Numbered from the stretch's first letter, positions 8,692-18,849 are shown. The stretch is DNA of 64,000 nt from Pteria penguin (GCA_035048485.1 CM068584.1:57971739-58035738); one strand, 5' to 3'. The notes: a model not told the origin generated them from the letters alone. Numbers and translations: made by a program.

Positions 8692-9150
8692 AGTTTCCGC
8701 AGGTTTCAATTTTGCAGAAACTTGGTGGAAACTTTTGGCTTAAAGTTTCCGCAGGTTTCCGCAAGGCGAAAACTTAATGGAAACTTATATTCAAAACTTA
8801 ACAACCTGATTTCTACAGAAAATTTATATCAAGATTCAACTTTTTTTTTTCAAACAGTTCAATAATATGTGTATGGTCTTCTTAAAAATGCTAAGAGTAC
8901 ACTTGGACATCAAGTTTCTGGAAGGTTTCTGCAACGGAAACCTGTGGAAACTTGCATAATTGAAACTTCTCACAAACCCTTCTACAGGTTTCTGCGAGGC
9001 GAAAACTTAATGGAAACTATTATTCAAAACTTAACAATCTGAGTTCTACAGGAACTTTATGTCAATTAAGATTTAACTTTTATTTCTTAATCATTTCAAT
9101 AATATGTGTATGTTCTTTTTACAAATGCTGAGAGAAGTGAAATGTCATAA
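8587..9150. repeat. Two tandem copies of an AAGTTTCCGCAGG-rich repeat
   Basis: A unit of about 272 bp begins GGACACCAAGTTTCCGG near 8637 and recurs as GGACATCAAGTTTCTGG near 8909. It continues through AAAACTTAATGGAAAC and an AATAATATGTGTATG tail. The first copy holds many internal inverted GGAAACCTGCGGAAAC / GTTTCCGCAGGTTTCC motifs. The second copy shows C-to-T changes at most CpG sites. Confidence 0.7.
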
Positions 9151-10240
9151 AGCTTAATAATATAGTTAAGCAGACTACAGATGACTGTCAATTTTTTTAT
9201 TAATTATAAAGACATAAAGCTGATAGAAATTATACCTTTTAAAATTCTTTCTAAACCAAAAAGTCTACTATATGCATTGTGATTTTGTTTGTTCAAGTTT
9301 AATGAGATATATGATAATCTAGTTTTACTAGAGGTAGACTGGTTCATAACGGTATATATAATCCTATGATATTTTGATAAAATCATTTCTCATATAATCT
9401 GAAAATTGTTATCTCATTTTCATGTAAAAGCTCTTTTCTGTGTATTACTTAAACACTAAAATATCACATTCAGAATGTACTCAACTGTCTATGTAAATAA
9501 ATTAAGCAATTTCTCATTTAAAAGAAAATGGCAATTAACTGAAATGTATTGGATAAGTAATCATAATAAAAAAAAAGGCAAATCAATATATTGCTAGAAG
9601 CTAGAAATGCAATGTATAATTATACTTCACAAGTTCTTCTTTAAATATCTTGACATTTCCTATAATTAGACTTTACATGGGATACAGTATATCTATTTCA
9701 AACTATATTTTTGTTTCAAATTCAAATATATTTATGTATCTTACTCTTAGATTTAGTACATGATGATACTAAATCAATCAAGTTAGATCATAGATGAGCA
9801 ACCTAATAGTAATATTGATAAAGATAACCAAGAACTTACACTAAACATAATATTGATTACAAAGTCAAAGGCAGAGACATATATACTTTATATGTCTCTG
9901 GTCAAAGGCCATTTTTGTAACTAGGTTTAGTATCAAAGCCATTAATTTATACAGGCCTAATTGATACATGTACTGTACTGTAGTGGTGCCAACAGACTAC
10001 AGACAGAGAAAATTCAAACTGAACTTCAAAGTATGAACAAACAAAATTTACCCATACATATTTCTACAAAAGTCAGAATAATGTGCATACTATTGTTTCA
10101 CTAATGTTTAATACTGTTTAATAAAAATGTACTCCTAGTTCAACAGGCATCTCAATGTTTACACGTTCATCTCGACTGATTTTTATTTCGATCCAAGTCA
10201 ATTCACGGCAATACCTGGTGGAAAGTACTTACTGTATATT
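9151..10240. other. Gene-poor AT-rich DNA
   Basis: No supported coding exon. It holds scattered homopolymer runs and one short hairpin at about 9875-9901, where GAGACATATA pairs with TATATGTCTC. Nothing else was recognised. Confidence 0.5.
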
Positions 10241-10346
10241 AAAAGCACATGGCTCTCGGCTCGTTGCCCCCCCCCCCCCCCCTTCAATTATACCAATATA
10301 TATTGGTATAATTGAAGGGGGACAACGATCCGAAAGCCCTGTGATT
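10240..10346. mobile_element. Fold-back element with perfect central palindrome
   Basis: The 36-bp core at about 10283-10318 is a perfect palindrome (CTTCAATTATACCAATAT and its complement). The flanks pair further: CACATGGCTCTCGGCTCGTTG on the left against the complement of CAACGATCCGAAAGCCCTGTG on the right, interrupted by a C-run at 10267-10282. The whole is a MITE-like hairpin of about 100 bp. Confidence 0.6.
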
Positions 10347-10579
10347 AAAAGTATAACTATATATATATATAAAACCCCAAGAATATATATTATACATACA
10401 TGTATATAGATATGAACAAGGGATTAGGGCGATAGGAAAGCGAGGCGGGAGCATTTTTCCCTACTTGCTCATTGATGGATGTATCGAACATCTACTGAAA
10501 TAAATTATATACAAAATTCTCTGCACAATTTGAAAATAAAGATAAAATCTTTTATTGTAATTTTATTTATTACTGAATA

Positions 10580-10620
10580 TCAAGGACAAGTTTATAAACA
10601 AGTTGTTTATAAGTCCTTGT
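10580..10620. repeat. Short hairpin, AAGGACAAGTTTATAA type
   Basis: The left arm CAAGGACAAGTTTATAAAC pairs with the right arm GTTTATAAGTCCTTG around a small loop. Similar short hairpins lie at 11469-11506, 11930-11957 and 12007-12046. Confidence 0.5.
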
Positions 10621-10686
10621 TAATATCAACTTCTAAAATTCTGTAACAGCATAATAACTGTACGGAGGCAGTGGCATTCACTGCTC

Positions 10687-10688
<2 letters not shown>

Positions 10689-10739
<51 letters not shown>

Positions 10740-10785
10740 AAGAGAGAGAGAGAGACAGAGAGAGAAAGCCTCGGAGAGAGAGATT
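10689..10785. repeat. (GA)n microsatellite
   Basis: A GA run with embedded GACA units. The 64-codon open frame on the minus strand across it is Ser/Leu-repeat noise. Confidence 0.9.
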
Positions 10786-11468
10786 TAGTTAATCCCATGT
10801 GAGAAAAGGCAAAAAAAAAATCAATCTCAGTTACCACTGAGACTAAACCTACCAAGATACAGTGAAAAATAGAGTACATGTATGTAAAAGTATGAAGAAC
10901 TTCAAAGAAAGCCTTGATTACCTGACAAAGGGGGGGGGGGGGGGTTGCACAATTGTATTGAACAATGGAGCGTGTTTTGCTAAATCAATTCCTTGGTAAA
11001 ATTTTTGATCAATTAAGTTTTAAACATTGATGTGTGTGGAATTTGTAAAAATGTATCAGAAAAAAGAATTAATTTCATTTCCTGCATATTTAACAATTTG
11101 CAATTTGAGTAACTTCCTTAAGCTCCATCCTTGCGCCCATCTTTTCACACCTTTCTATCCGGTCTATTGTTCTCCAATAAACTTTACCGTTACCAGGTAT
11201 ATGTTATATGCATTGTGACATTACACAGTATATTCATATTATAAACGTACATTTATACCATGCTGCTGAATATTGAATGACTAGGCTAACAGATCATTTC
11301 AAATATATGTAAAATTCGAAGCGAACTCCCCGCGTATAGGCCTACAGGGGCACACGAAGTTGTTCAGTACTTTTTAGCCGAGAATGGGGAAACGGGGGAA
11401 ATGTTTGTGTGGGTTTTTTTTTCCATATGCTATTAATTAATAAAGTCCTGCGCCGGCATAAGAATAGC

Positions 11469-11506
11469 CAAGGACTTATATATCTACACATATAAGTCCT
11501 TGGAAT
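11469..11506. repeat. Short perfect hairpin CCAAGGACTTATAT
   Basis: CCAAGGACTTATAT and ATATAAGTCCTTGG face each other around an 8-10 nt loop. It shares its AAGGACTTATA core with hairpins at 10580 and 12007. Confidence 0.6.
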
Positions 11507-11607
11507 AGCATGTGAGATTTTTAAACCAAAACTTTGTTTCTAAATCCTTGCCAGAGTCGTATCAAGATAATCCGTGAAGAGGGAAAATAAATATCAAAAC
11601 TGTGTAA

Positions 11608-11790
11608 AATGTGCCAGTGGCGGACCCAGAGGCATGTGTAACAAGGATGTAGACTTGGCGCCTGTAGACTTCCATCCAAGCCTGGAGTGCGGGAGTGACC
11701 GGTCTCGCTCGAGCTGGCATAGGGGTCCGGGCCGGTTATCCCGGGGATCGGGAATCATTGGCGCGTACGGTACGCGTGACAATTTGGCAT
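11608..11790. other. GC-rich, CpG-rich island-like segment
   Basis: It begins GTGGCGGACCCAGAGGCATG and contains many CpG (GGTCTCGCTCGAGC, CGGTTATCCCGGGGATCGGG, GGCGCGTACGGTACGCGTG), unlike the AT-rich surroundings. Overlapping frames are open on both strands but have no recognisable domain. It may be the end of a decayed transposon or a small CpG island. Confidence 0.35.
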
Positions 11791-12006
11791 TTCTTAGTTT
11801 ATTATAATCTCCATGATCTGCCCTCTCTTAAAGAAATCTTTCTGAGTTCACAAAAAGATGTCTCTGTAAAAACATTTGAAATGATCAATGGAAAGCCAAT
11901 GAACTGACACTGTATGGATTTTGATGTGGCAGGGACGTGCGTTATATACGTCCCTGGATGTGGTTAAAGATAATTTTGTTGTAATGGGCCGGATTTTCTT
12001 TAATAT

Positions 12007-12046
12007 AAATCAAAGACTTATAAGCAAGTTGTTTATAAGTCGTTGT
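12007..12046. repeat. Short imperfect hairpin just outside the Gypsy element
   Basis: AAAGACTTATAAGCAAG faces GTTTATAAGTCGTTG with one mismatch pair. It belongs to the same informal set of AAGGACTTATAA hairpins. Confidence 0.45.
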
Positions 12047-12119
12047 ATAAATCAAACCAAACACGGATCTGAACCAATAAAATCCCCCCCCCCTTTTTTT
12101 TTTTATCAATCAATAGAAA

Positions 12120-12818
12120 TGTAGGGTAGTACTTTGCGTTGGGGTGGTGTGAGTTTGATTCCTCAAGGTGCGTTGTGTTATGCGACAAAATTATAAGTCA
12201 GTAAGAAAGTTAATACTTTTAATAAAATCTCTACAGCAATGTACAAGATAGCAAGTTAGCTTCGTGCGACGTGGAAAAGGGGGAGACCCGGCAGTTACGA
12301 TGATCACAATGTTATATTTCACAATATAGTATCTTCAAGTTCTTTCTAAATCAAATAGGTCTGAATCCTATCAAGTATTTCCGAGGTCTGAATTCTATCA
12401 AGTATTTCCGAGGTCTCAATTCTATCAAGTATTTCCGAGGTCTAACCTATTTAAACTCCCCAACTACTTTATATACTAAAGCACTATCCATTTCCACAAG
12501 GAAACACAAGGAAAATAGATTAATTATGATTCTACAAGGAAAATAGATTAACCGTAAATTGACCAGTCTAATTCTACAAGGAAAATAGATTAACCGTAAA
12601 TTGACCAGTCTAATTATGATTCTACAAGGAAAATAGATTAACCGTAAATTGACCAGTCTAATTCTACAAGGAAAGTAGATTAACAAACGTGAACTTTAGT
12701 GTCTGTTATTGAATCATTCACAGGAAAAATCGTCCAAGATATAATGTTCCTTGGAGGATCCATTGGTGATGTTTCTTAAAAACAATTCGTAAGTAGCGTG
12801 GTATGCCGCTACCTTACA
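12120..12818 (-). repeat. 3' LTR (element orientation)
   Basis: 699 bp, TGTA...TACA ends. Contains three tandem TCTATCAAGTATTTCCGAGG units near 12365-12440 and four units of ATTCTACAAGGAAAATAGATT near 12530-12685. These sub-repeats would lie in the U3/R region. Confidence 0.9.
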
Positions 12819-12828
12819 TTCCTCCCCA
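12819..12828 (-). promoter_or_regulatory. Polypurine tract
   Basis: On the minus strand GGGGAGGAA abuts the 3' LTR exactly. This is the expected position and composition of the plus-strand primer of an LTR element. Confidence 0.7.
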
Positions 12829-13049
12829 TGTCACTAGAAAATATTCGAACACAATATTTTCTTAAAACAATCGATTATGTAACATGTTCTGTGTATTAGT
12901 CCAACGTTATGAATCCTTAAAGCATCATCCTCGGCAATATCTCTCGGCATACGAATGTTCCTGGAAGTCCATACTGCAACAATGTACTAATAATGGATAT
13001 GTACACGAAAATTAAGTTCAGCATATCTCCCGTTAAATTTCTATTTACA

Positions 13050-13235
13050 GTCTAGTCCAATGAAATCGAGGGTCGTCATCTCAACCCATATCTCAGTTCG
13101 TCGCACACCAATCTTCCGTTATATTACTATATACAATTTGATCCAATAAGGGCAAGGGTCGTCGTCTCAACCCATACCCTAATTCATTGTTGGCGGGCAA
13201 GGGACGTCGTCTCATCCCATACCCTCAAAGTTCTT
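13050..13235. repeat. Three GGGTCGTCGTCTCAACCC-type repeats
   Basis: Three units at about 13070, 13150 and 13195 share (A)GGG(T/A)CGTCGTCTCA(A/T)CCCATA. They lie in the non-coding 3' part of the Gypsy element between the env-like remnant and the polypurine tract. Confidence 0.55.
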
Positions 13236-13620
13236 TAGGCCATCGGAAGAATCGGATACACCTTTTCTTCAGTGTCTATCTTCTCAGTAACGGCTTGGTC
13301 CATTGTTGGCGCAGTGGGCGTGGCAGTTGGTTCCTTAGCAACAAGATTTCTCATCTCTTGCATATCATTAACATCATTTGATTTTATGTCTGACTTTACC
13401 CTCCAAAATCGTCTGGCAATCTTACATGCAAAAATATTTTTCTTATATTTCTTATAGATAATTATCAAAACAATAAATCCTACAACTATAATTACAAAAA
13501 TCCCCATATAATGCCATTTCGAAAGAGGCTCTTCTATCTTAACTTTTTTTTTAGATCCTGAATAGTATCAATGAATTTCTCAATTGGTACTGTTTCAATA
13601 TGTTTTAATTCGTCAGGAAT
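13235..13620 (-). pseudogene. Env-like membrane-anchor remnant of the Gypsy element
   Basis: An open frame from 13507 to 13235 encodes a strong hydrophobic span (IFVIIVVGFIVLIII) followed by a Lys-rich stop-transfer and an 80-residue cytoplasmic-type tail. Upstream, to about 13620, an amphipathic stretch is readable in another frame. The switch falls at a run of nine A/T, so a one-base length change has broken it. Position after integrase and a C-terminal anchor fit an envelope-type third gene, as in env-bearing Gypsy elements. No surface domain can be recognised in 13620-13920. It could instead be a captured host fragment. Confidence 0.45.
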
Positions 13621-13923
13621 ATAAGAATCATGGGAATATTTTACTAATAATCTACAAGACTATCCCTTTAGTGAAATTTGAGTCGTTAGCGATCCTCAAC
13701 CATATCAATCTAACTCATCAAATCACTACAGATCATCAAGGGGTGATCTAAATACACCGGTTCAAGAAGTTTTCGTTTCAGCTTCTTTATTTGTTAATCG
13801 CAAATACCACATGTGATGGGAACCGATTTAATGCAATTTTCTATTAATTAAGCCATTTAACGTAATCAAGGAGTTAACCATCTCCTCCATGTGTATGTTA
13901 CACATGCCACATTACTATGGACA

Positions 13924-15510
13924 TTACATGGCGTTAATCAACCTATCAAAAGATTCAAAAGCCTTCAATAGTACTTTATTGCGACTTTTACCGCGTTTCT
14001 CACATTTCCTGGGTGTTTCACTGTTGACAACTTCATCTATAACCATTTCATCGTCAGAAAAGTCGGGGCCTGGTTTTTCAAGGTCCGAATCTTGTACTGA
14101 TTCCTGTTCAGTACTCTCTTGGTTTAGTTGTCTCTTTTTTCTCCGCCTGAGTCTATTAGACAATTCCATCAAGGGTATGTCATCTTCACTTGATGATGAA
14201 TCCCTTCGGGTTCTATACCTGTTTGCCATTTTGCTAAGTGGTATATTTTCATCAGACTCGTCAGAATGTGATTTATCACCTGCATCACTTTCTTCAGGAG
14301 GTACTACATAATTAGTTCTCCTAAGCCGATTACCCATGTTATCTTTTGGTATTTCCCATTGATCTATTTTAGCCAAACGTAATTGTTCAGCATGTGCTTT
14401 CGTTGTAGTGCCATCAAGTTGACTTTTAATTATAAAACTAACCGGAGAAGTTTGTTCTATAATTCTATAATACGGTTTCCATCTGACATCAAATTTATTT
14501 TTTCTACTATGGTTTTTATAATAGACAGGGTCTCCTATTTGAAACTTGACTGATTTACTGTTTCTATCGGCATATTTAGCTTGAGCCTTTTTAGCTTTCT
14601 TTAAATTGCGATGCACTTCTAAAAATGATTTGTGCTGTATTTGTAACGCAATTTGATGTTGATCGTCACCGAAATATTTGCGTCGAGGTTTCAAAATATT
14701 GTCTAAGGGAAGAACCACGTCTCTATTATAAAGTAGGAAAAAGGGAGAAAACTTGGTCGAATCACTGATGTTAAACCTTATAGCGGCTAAGGTTTGATTC
14801 AAGTATACGTCCCATACTGAATGTTCATCCTTCAGATATTTTGACATAACATCGTGCAAGGTTCGGTGAAATCGTTCGACTTTAGCATTCCCTTGGGGAT
14901 GGTAATACGATGTTGTCACGTGATGAATATTCAAAGCTTCCAAAGTCTCTCTGACAGCTTTGTTTACATTTTCTGTACCATTGTCAGTAACCAACTGCAA
15001 TAGTGAACCGTATCTGGGAAATATTTCATTAATGAGCAGATGCGTGATGTTATCTGCAGACTTGTCTTTTACGGCAAACGCTTCTGGGTACCCGGAATAC
15101 AAATCAACAAATGCGATTATGTATTTGTTTCCAGATAAGGAAGTGGGATAAGGTCCTGAGAGATCCAACCCAACTTTAGCCCAGGGGTATGGTGGAATGT
15201 CCGTTTCCATAAGAGGAGGTTTTATCTTTGTCAAATTTCTAGTCTGACACGTTACGCAAGACTGAATATATTCTAACAAACCTTGATAGAGTTTTGGCCA
15301 GTAATATTTACTTTTTATGTTATAAAAGGTGCGATCTACACCGAAATGACCTAACTCATCATGGTACTGTTTTATAACATTCATTCTCAAATGACTTGGT
15401 ACATACAGTCTTAAGGTGGGGTTGTCATTGATATCAGAGATATAATACAATATATCTTTCACCATCATATGACGAGCTTGATTGACATTCGAAGCTTCAC
15501 CATTTTTCAA
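13924..15510 (-). CDS. Gypsy integrase (C-terminal part of pol)
   Basis: 528 residues. The N-terminal zinc-binding HHCC module is at about residues 45-95 (HDELGHFG ... CVTCQ). The catalytic core has Asp in GLDLSGPYP, Asp in VTDNGTENVN and Glu in NAKVERF, so the DDE triad is complete. A GPY/F-like module follows (WKPYYRIIE...). The last 150 residues are acidic, Ser- and Arg-rich and low-complexity; no chromodomain was seen. The frame starts without ATG because it is the continuation of pol. A one-base change in an A-run at about 15515-15525 separates it from the RNase H frame. It would insert the element's cDNA into the genome if pol were intact. Confidence 0.9.
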   Translation of the reverse strand: MKNGEASNVNQARHMMVKDILYYISDINDNPTLRLYVPSHLRMNVIKQYHDELGHFGVDRTFYNIKSKYYWPKLYQGLLEYIQSCVTCQTRNLTKIKPPLMETDIPPYPWAKVGLDLSGPYPTSLSGNKYIIAFVDLYSGYPEAFAVKDKSADNITHLLINEIFPRYGSLLQLVTDNGTENVNKAVRETLEALNIHHVTTSYYHPQGNAKVERFHRTLHDVMSKYLKDEHSVWDVYLNQTLAAIRFNISDSTKFSPFFLLYNRDVVLPLDNILKPRRKYFGDDQHQIALQIQHKSFLEVHRNLKKAKKAQAKYADRNSKSVKFQIGDPVYYKNHSRKNKFDVRWKPYYRIIEQTSPVSFIIKSQLDGTTTKAHAEQLRLAKIDQWEIPKDNMGNRLRRTNYVVPPEESDAGDKSHSDESDENIPLSKMANRYRTRRDSSSSEDDIPLMELSNRLRRRKKRQLNQESTEQESVQDSDLEKPGPDFSDDEMVIDEVVNSETPRKCEKRGKSRNKVLLKAFESFDRLINAM

Positions 15511-15517
15511 CTGATTT

Positions 15518-18007
15518 TTAAGTTTTTAATATGTCCGAATCCTTCTCCTGTTCTTCAAGCATATTAAAACCTTCCAGATCATTCACATTCGGTAGTTTTA
15601 GTTCTTCATTCTGTACCTTGCAACTAGCATGGTCTCTAGGTTCGAATCTATTAGAGTTCAAAGCATTGACCTCTAGTGTGTTTCGGTGGATATCTGGTAT
15701 ATCACCAGCGTTTTCGTCCGACATATTGACAGATTCTTGAGGGCACCGTGATAACAAATCAGCACACGTGTTCTCACGACCAGCTATGTATTCAATTTTG
15801 CAATTATAAGCCATTATATTCATTGCCCAGAGTTGAATCTTTTTATTTTCCATAGGGGCATCAAGAATATATTTAAGGGGCTTGTGGTCTGTTTTTATGA
15901 CAAAACTACTATTGTGAAGGTAATGATCTAACTTCTGTAGCGCATAATGGATAGCATACGCCTCTTTTTCTATGGTAGACCAACGTGTTTGCGTATCACT
16001 AAGTTTGTGACTTAGGTAATAAATTGGTTTTTCATTTATTACGTTCGGAATTGCATCGTCAATGTCATCACATGGTTGCGTCAAGCATGCACCTATGCAA
16101 GTGTCGCTTGCGTCCGTATATAACGTATAGGGCTTGTTTAAGTCCGGATATGATAAAAGGGGAACCACTGTAAGACTTTGCTTGAAATAGTCAAAAGCAT
16201 TTTGACATTTTTCACACCACTGAAATCTTGCATATTTTTTTGTTAAAGCGATCAGTGGTTCAGCTATCTTTGAGAAATTAGGAATGAATCGCCTGTAATA
16301 GCTGCACATACCTATGAAACTACGAATTTCTTTTACCGTTTTGGGAGAGGGCAAAGTTCGAATCGCCTCTACCTTTTGTGGGTCGGGCTTGACTCCATCT
16401 TTGTTAATTACAAATCCCAAATAAGTGGTTTCTTCTTTAAAGAAAGTACATTTCTTTAATTTCAACTTTAGGTCATGTTTTCTTAGCCTGTCAAAGACCT
16501 GTTGAATATGAGCTAGATGTTCTTCATGAGATTCTGACCAAATAATGACGTCATCAATATAAGCAGTGCTGAATTCCTCACAACCTTCAAGAACTATGCT
16601 CATTAATTGTTGAAATACGCCAGGGGCATTACATAATCCAAAAGGCATTTTGTTGAATTCAAACAACCCTTTATGACAAGCAAAAGCAGTTTTGTGTTTG
16701 TCTTTTGGGTCCATGGCTACTTGCCAATAACCAGATTTCAAATCTAAAGTGGTGAAATATTTAGCTTTTCCTAATTGTGCGATTATGTCGTCTATCAACG
16801 GAAGGGGATAAGATGTAGTTTTAGTAATTTGATTCAATTTCCGAAAATCTATGCACATTCTAGTGGTTTTATCCTTTTTTGCAACTAAAACAATGGGAAA
16901 ACTCCAAGGTGACTGAGAGCGTGAAATAATTTTTGCATCTAACATTTCATCAATCGCATTGTCTACTGTTTTCCTATGATGTAAGGGAATTCTATAGGGT
17001 CTAAGTTTTATTGGTTCATGGTCACCTGTGTCAATTGTCATTTTCACAGTTTCCGTTTGTCCTAACTCTGTATCTTTAGCTGCGAATAAATCTTGATTGT
17101 TCACAACTAATTGCCTAACACTTTCCAAGTGTTTGGGTTCGGTATCTAAATCTTTTAAATCTAGAGACGTTTTATTTGACAAAACTTCATTGATCGTTTT
17201 TGTTTTATCTGCAGCGGATGTCTCTTTTTCATCTATCGTGAGATTAGTTACTTTTCCTATGATACAACCACGTTTTAAATAAATAGTTTTGTTTGTATGA
17301 TTACTTACAGCAATGGGCACTATTTTATTTGATTTTACTATTGCATTATTAATTTCAAGGCCAGGTTCGGAATCCACATATCCTTTTTCTACTGCACTTA
17401 TTTCAACAAATTCAGTGTGATTCAACGGAGTTTTTATCCGTGCCGGAACAATGTTCATAGTGTTTGGTTTCACTTTTACACCTCTCTGTAATCTTACTAG
17501 GGTGTTTATGTGACAATCTTCTTCAAGCGGTACATAGGACCTTCCTATTTTCAAATATCCTAAGTCATAATAAAGTCTTACTCCGTGAGTTGTTAGAAAA
17601 TCTCTGCCTAAAATAATGTTTCTATTCATATCTGCTATAACATAAAATGGTTGATTTACTGTAGTCCCTCCTAATTTAATTTCTAATTCCACATAACCGT
17701 CTATTTCTAATTTTCCGCCATTTACAGATTGGAGACTAATAAACTTCTTTACCAAATTTGGGGGTCTATTTAAAGATTGATAAATTCGCCTGTGTAACAA
17801 ACTAACTTCAGCGCCACTGTCAACTAATGCTCTAAGTTTCTTTTTACCAATTTTCAAAAGGGACGAATTTGGACTACCAGCTAAATTTATTTTGTAAGAC
17901 GGATAATTTTCTGTTTTATTCTTAATTTTATTTTTGAATTTTCTTTTATTTCTGACTGTTCGTTTAAAACTCCCGGCGACGGTCCTGTTTCGGCGGGAGC
18001 CTACTAG
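15518..18007 (-). CDS. Gypsy pol: protease, reverse transcriptase, RNase H
   Basis: The frame is open from about 18007, overlapping the end of gag in the -1 frame. Near 17825 is the retropepsin motif LVDSGAEVSLLH. RT follows with CIDFRKLN, FTTLDLKSGYWQ, LFEFNKMPFGLCNAP and the catalytic YIDDVIIWS (about 16540-16561). The connection has FIGMCSYYRRFIP. RNase H starts TDASDTCIGA (about 16110) and keeps DHKPLKYIL. The frame ends with TAA at 15518, eight bases before integrase resumes in a different frame. Gag-pol overlap implies -1 frameshifting, although no classical slippery heptamer is seen at the overlap. Confidence 0.9.
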   Translation of the reverse strand, partial: LVGSRRNRTVAGSFKRTVRNKRKFKNKIKNKTENYPSYKINLAGSPNSSLLKIGKKKLRALVDSGAEVSLLHRRIYQSLNRPPNLVKKFISLQSVNGGKLEIDGYVELEIKLGGTTVNQPFYVIADMNRNIILGRDFLTTHGVRLYYDLGYLKIGRSYVPLEEDCHINTLVRLQRGVKVKPNTMNIVPARIKTPLNHTEFVEISAVEKGYVDSEPGLEINNAIVKSNKIVPIAVSNHTNKTIYLKRGCIIGKVTNLTIDEKETSAADKTKTINEVLSNKTSLDLKDLDTEPKHLESVRQLVVNNQDLFAAKDTELGQTETVKMTIDTGDHEPIKLRPYRIPLHHRKTVDNAIDEMLDAKIISRSQSPWSFPIVLVAKKDKTTRMCIDFRKLNQITKTTSYPLPLIDDIIAQLGKAKYFTTLDLKSGYWQVAMDPKDKHKTAFACHKGLFEFNKMPFGLCNAPGVFQQLMSIVLEGCEEFSTAYIDDVIIWSESHEEHLAHIQQVFDRLRKHDLKLKLKKCTFFKEETTYLGFVINKDGVKPDPQKVEAIRTLPSPKTVKEIRSFIGMCSYYRRFIPNFSKIAEPLIALTKKYARFQWCEKCQNAFDYFKQSLTVVPLLSYPDLNKPYTLYTDASDTCIGACLTQPCDDIDDAIPNVINEKPIYYLSHKLSDTQTRWSTIEKEAYAIHYALQKLDHYLHNSSFVIKTDHKPLKYILDAPMENKKIQLWAMNIMAYNCKIEYIAGRENTCADLLSRCPQESVNMSDENAGDIPDIHRNTLEVNALNSNRFEPRDHASCKVQNEELKLPNVNDLEGFNMLEEQEKDSDILKT

Positions 18008-18849
18008 TTTTCCTGATTCATAGACTTATGTAGAGACCAACAATTCCTACGAATGTGACCTTTCTTTCCACAATGAAAACATTTCATGTCTGCATGTTTA
18101 CCACGCCGAGCCTGGAAATTTTGTCCTTCATTTGTCTTTTGTACATCATTAATTTGTTTTAAGCGACAACGATTTGTAGTGTGGTTAGTTCGATTACAAA
18201 TAGCACATCGCTTACGGGGCCTATAATGGTCAACTTCCATCGGCGTCTCACCATTCTCATGCAGAAAATTGTGTGAACTATAGGTGGAGCTACCTGTCCT
18301 AAGACTAACACGTTTCCGAAATGATAATTCAGTTATAGCAATAGAGATTGCTCTCTGAAAATTCTCGGGATTTTCCCGCATTACTTTGATCTTCAAGTAA
18401 TCGTAAGCCAACCCATCTATAAAGAAATTCACTAACTGTTTCTGAACTTCTGCTGTATTTAAATTATCAAAAGCTTGGTCTGCTAATTTTGACAATCTAT
18501 GCGCGTACAGCGATACTTCTTCATCTCGTTTTTGCTTTACTCTTTGTAGTAAGGACAGCGCGTGCTGTCGATCCGTTACGAGCGCGAACCTTATTGATAA
18601 CTCTGCCTTAACTTGATTCCAGTTAAATCCGGGGTGATCATCGTATAATCGTTCAATAAAGTCGCTAACGGCATCGTTACTCGTTCTGTAAGCAATTTCT
18701 TTTGTCTCATCTTCCGTTAAACCATTTAATTTAGCACATTTCTCAATGCTCTTAATCCATCTATCAAATTGATCTGGTTTTGTTCCGTCAAAAGATGGGA
18801 CATCTAATTTTACCCCTTGTTTTGTTAAAATCCCACTTAAATCTATCAA
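18004..18849 (-). CDS. Gypsy gag (capsid + two zinc knuckles)
   Basis: 281 residues of open frame with a retrotransposon capsid-like helical region (FDRWIKSIEKCAKL ... RVKQKRDEEVSLYAHRL). Two CCHC knuckles follow: C-x2-C-x4-H-x4-C at about 18190 and CFHCGKKGHIRRNC at about 18060. The frame has no ATG at its 5' end. An ATG at 18901-18899 opens about 30 codons in a neighbouring frame, so an indel near 18820-18840 probably broke the start. It forms the particle that packages element RNA. Ends TAG TAG at 18004-18006. Confidence 0.85.
   Translation of the reverse strand: MIDLSGILTKQGVKLDVPSFDGTKPDQFDRWIKSIEKCAKLNGLTEDETKEIAYRTSNDAVSDFIERLYDDHPGFNWNQVKAELSIRFALVTDRQHALSLLQRVKQKRDEEVSLYAHRLSKLADQAFDNLNTAEVQKQLVNFFIDGLAYDYLKIKVMRENPENFQRAISIAITELSFRKRVSLRTGSSTYSSHNFLHENGETPMEVDHYRPRKRCAICNRTNHTTNRCRLKQINDVQKTNEGQNFQARRGKHADMKCFHCGKKGHIRRNCWSLHKSMNQEN

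Noticed and set aside
1..8700. Straight call of an endogenous herpes-like mollusc virus
   Set aside because: No capsid, polymerase, terminase or other core viral gene is visible, and two genes have many small introns. Kept only as one possible explanation.
10685..10879. 64-codon minus-strand frame rich in Ser/Leu
   Set aside because: Produced by the (GA)n microsatellite.
11574..11907. Overlapping open frames on both strands at the GC-rich patch
   Set aside because: High GC lowers stop frequency; no domain and no agreement between frames. Described as a GC-rich segment instead.
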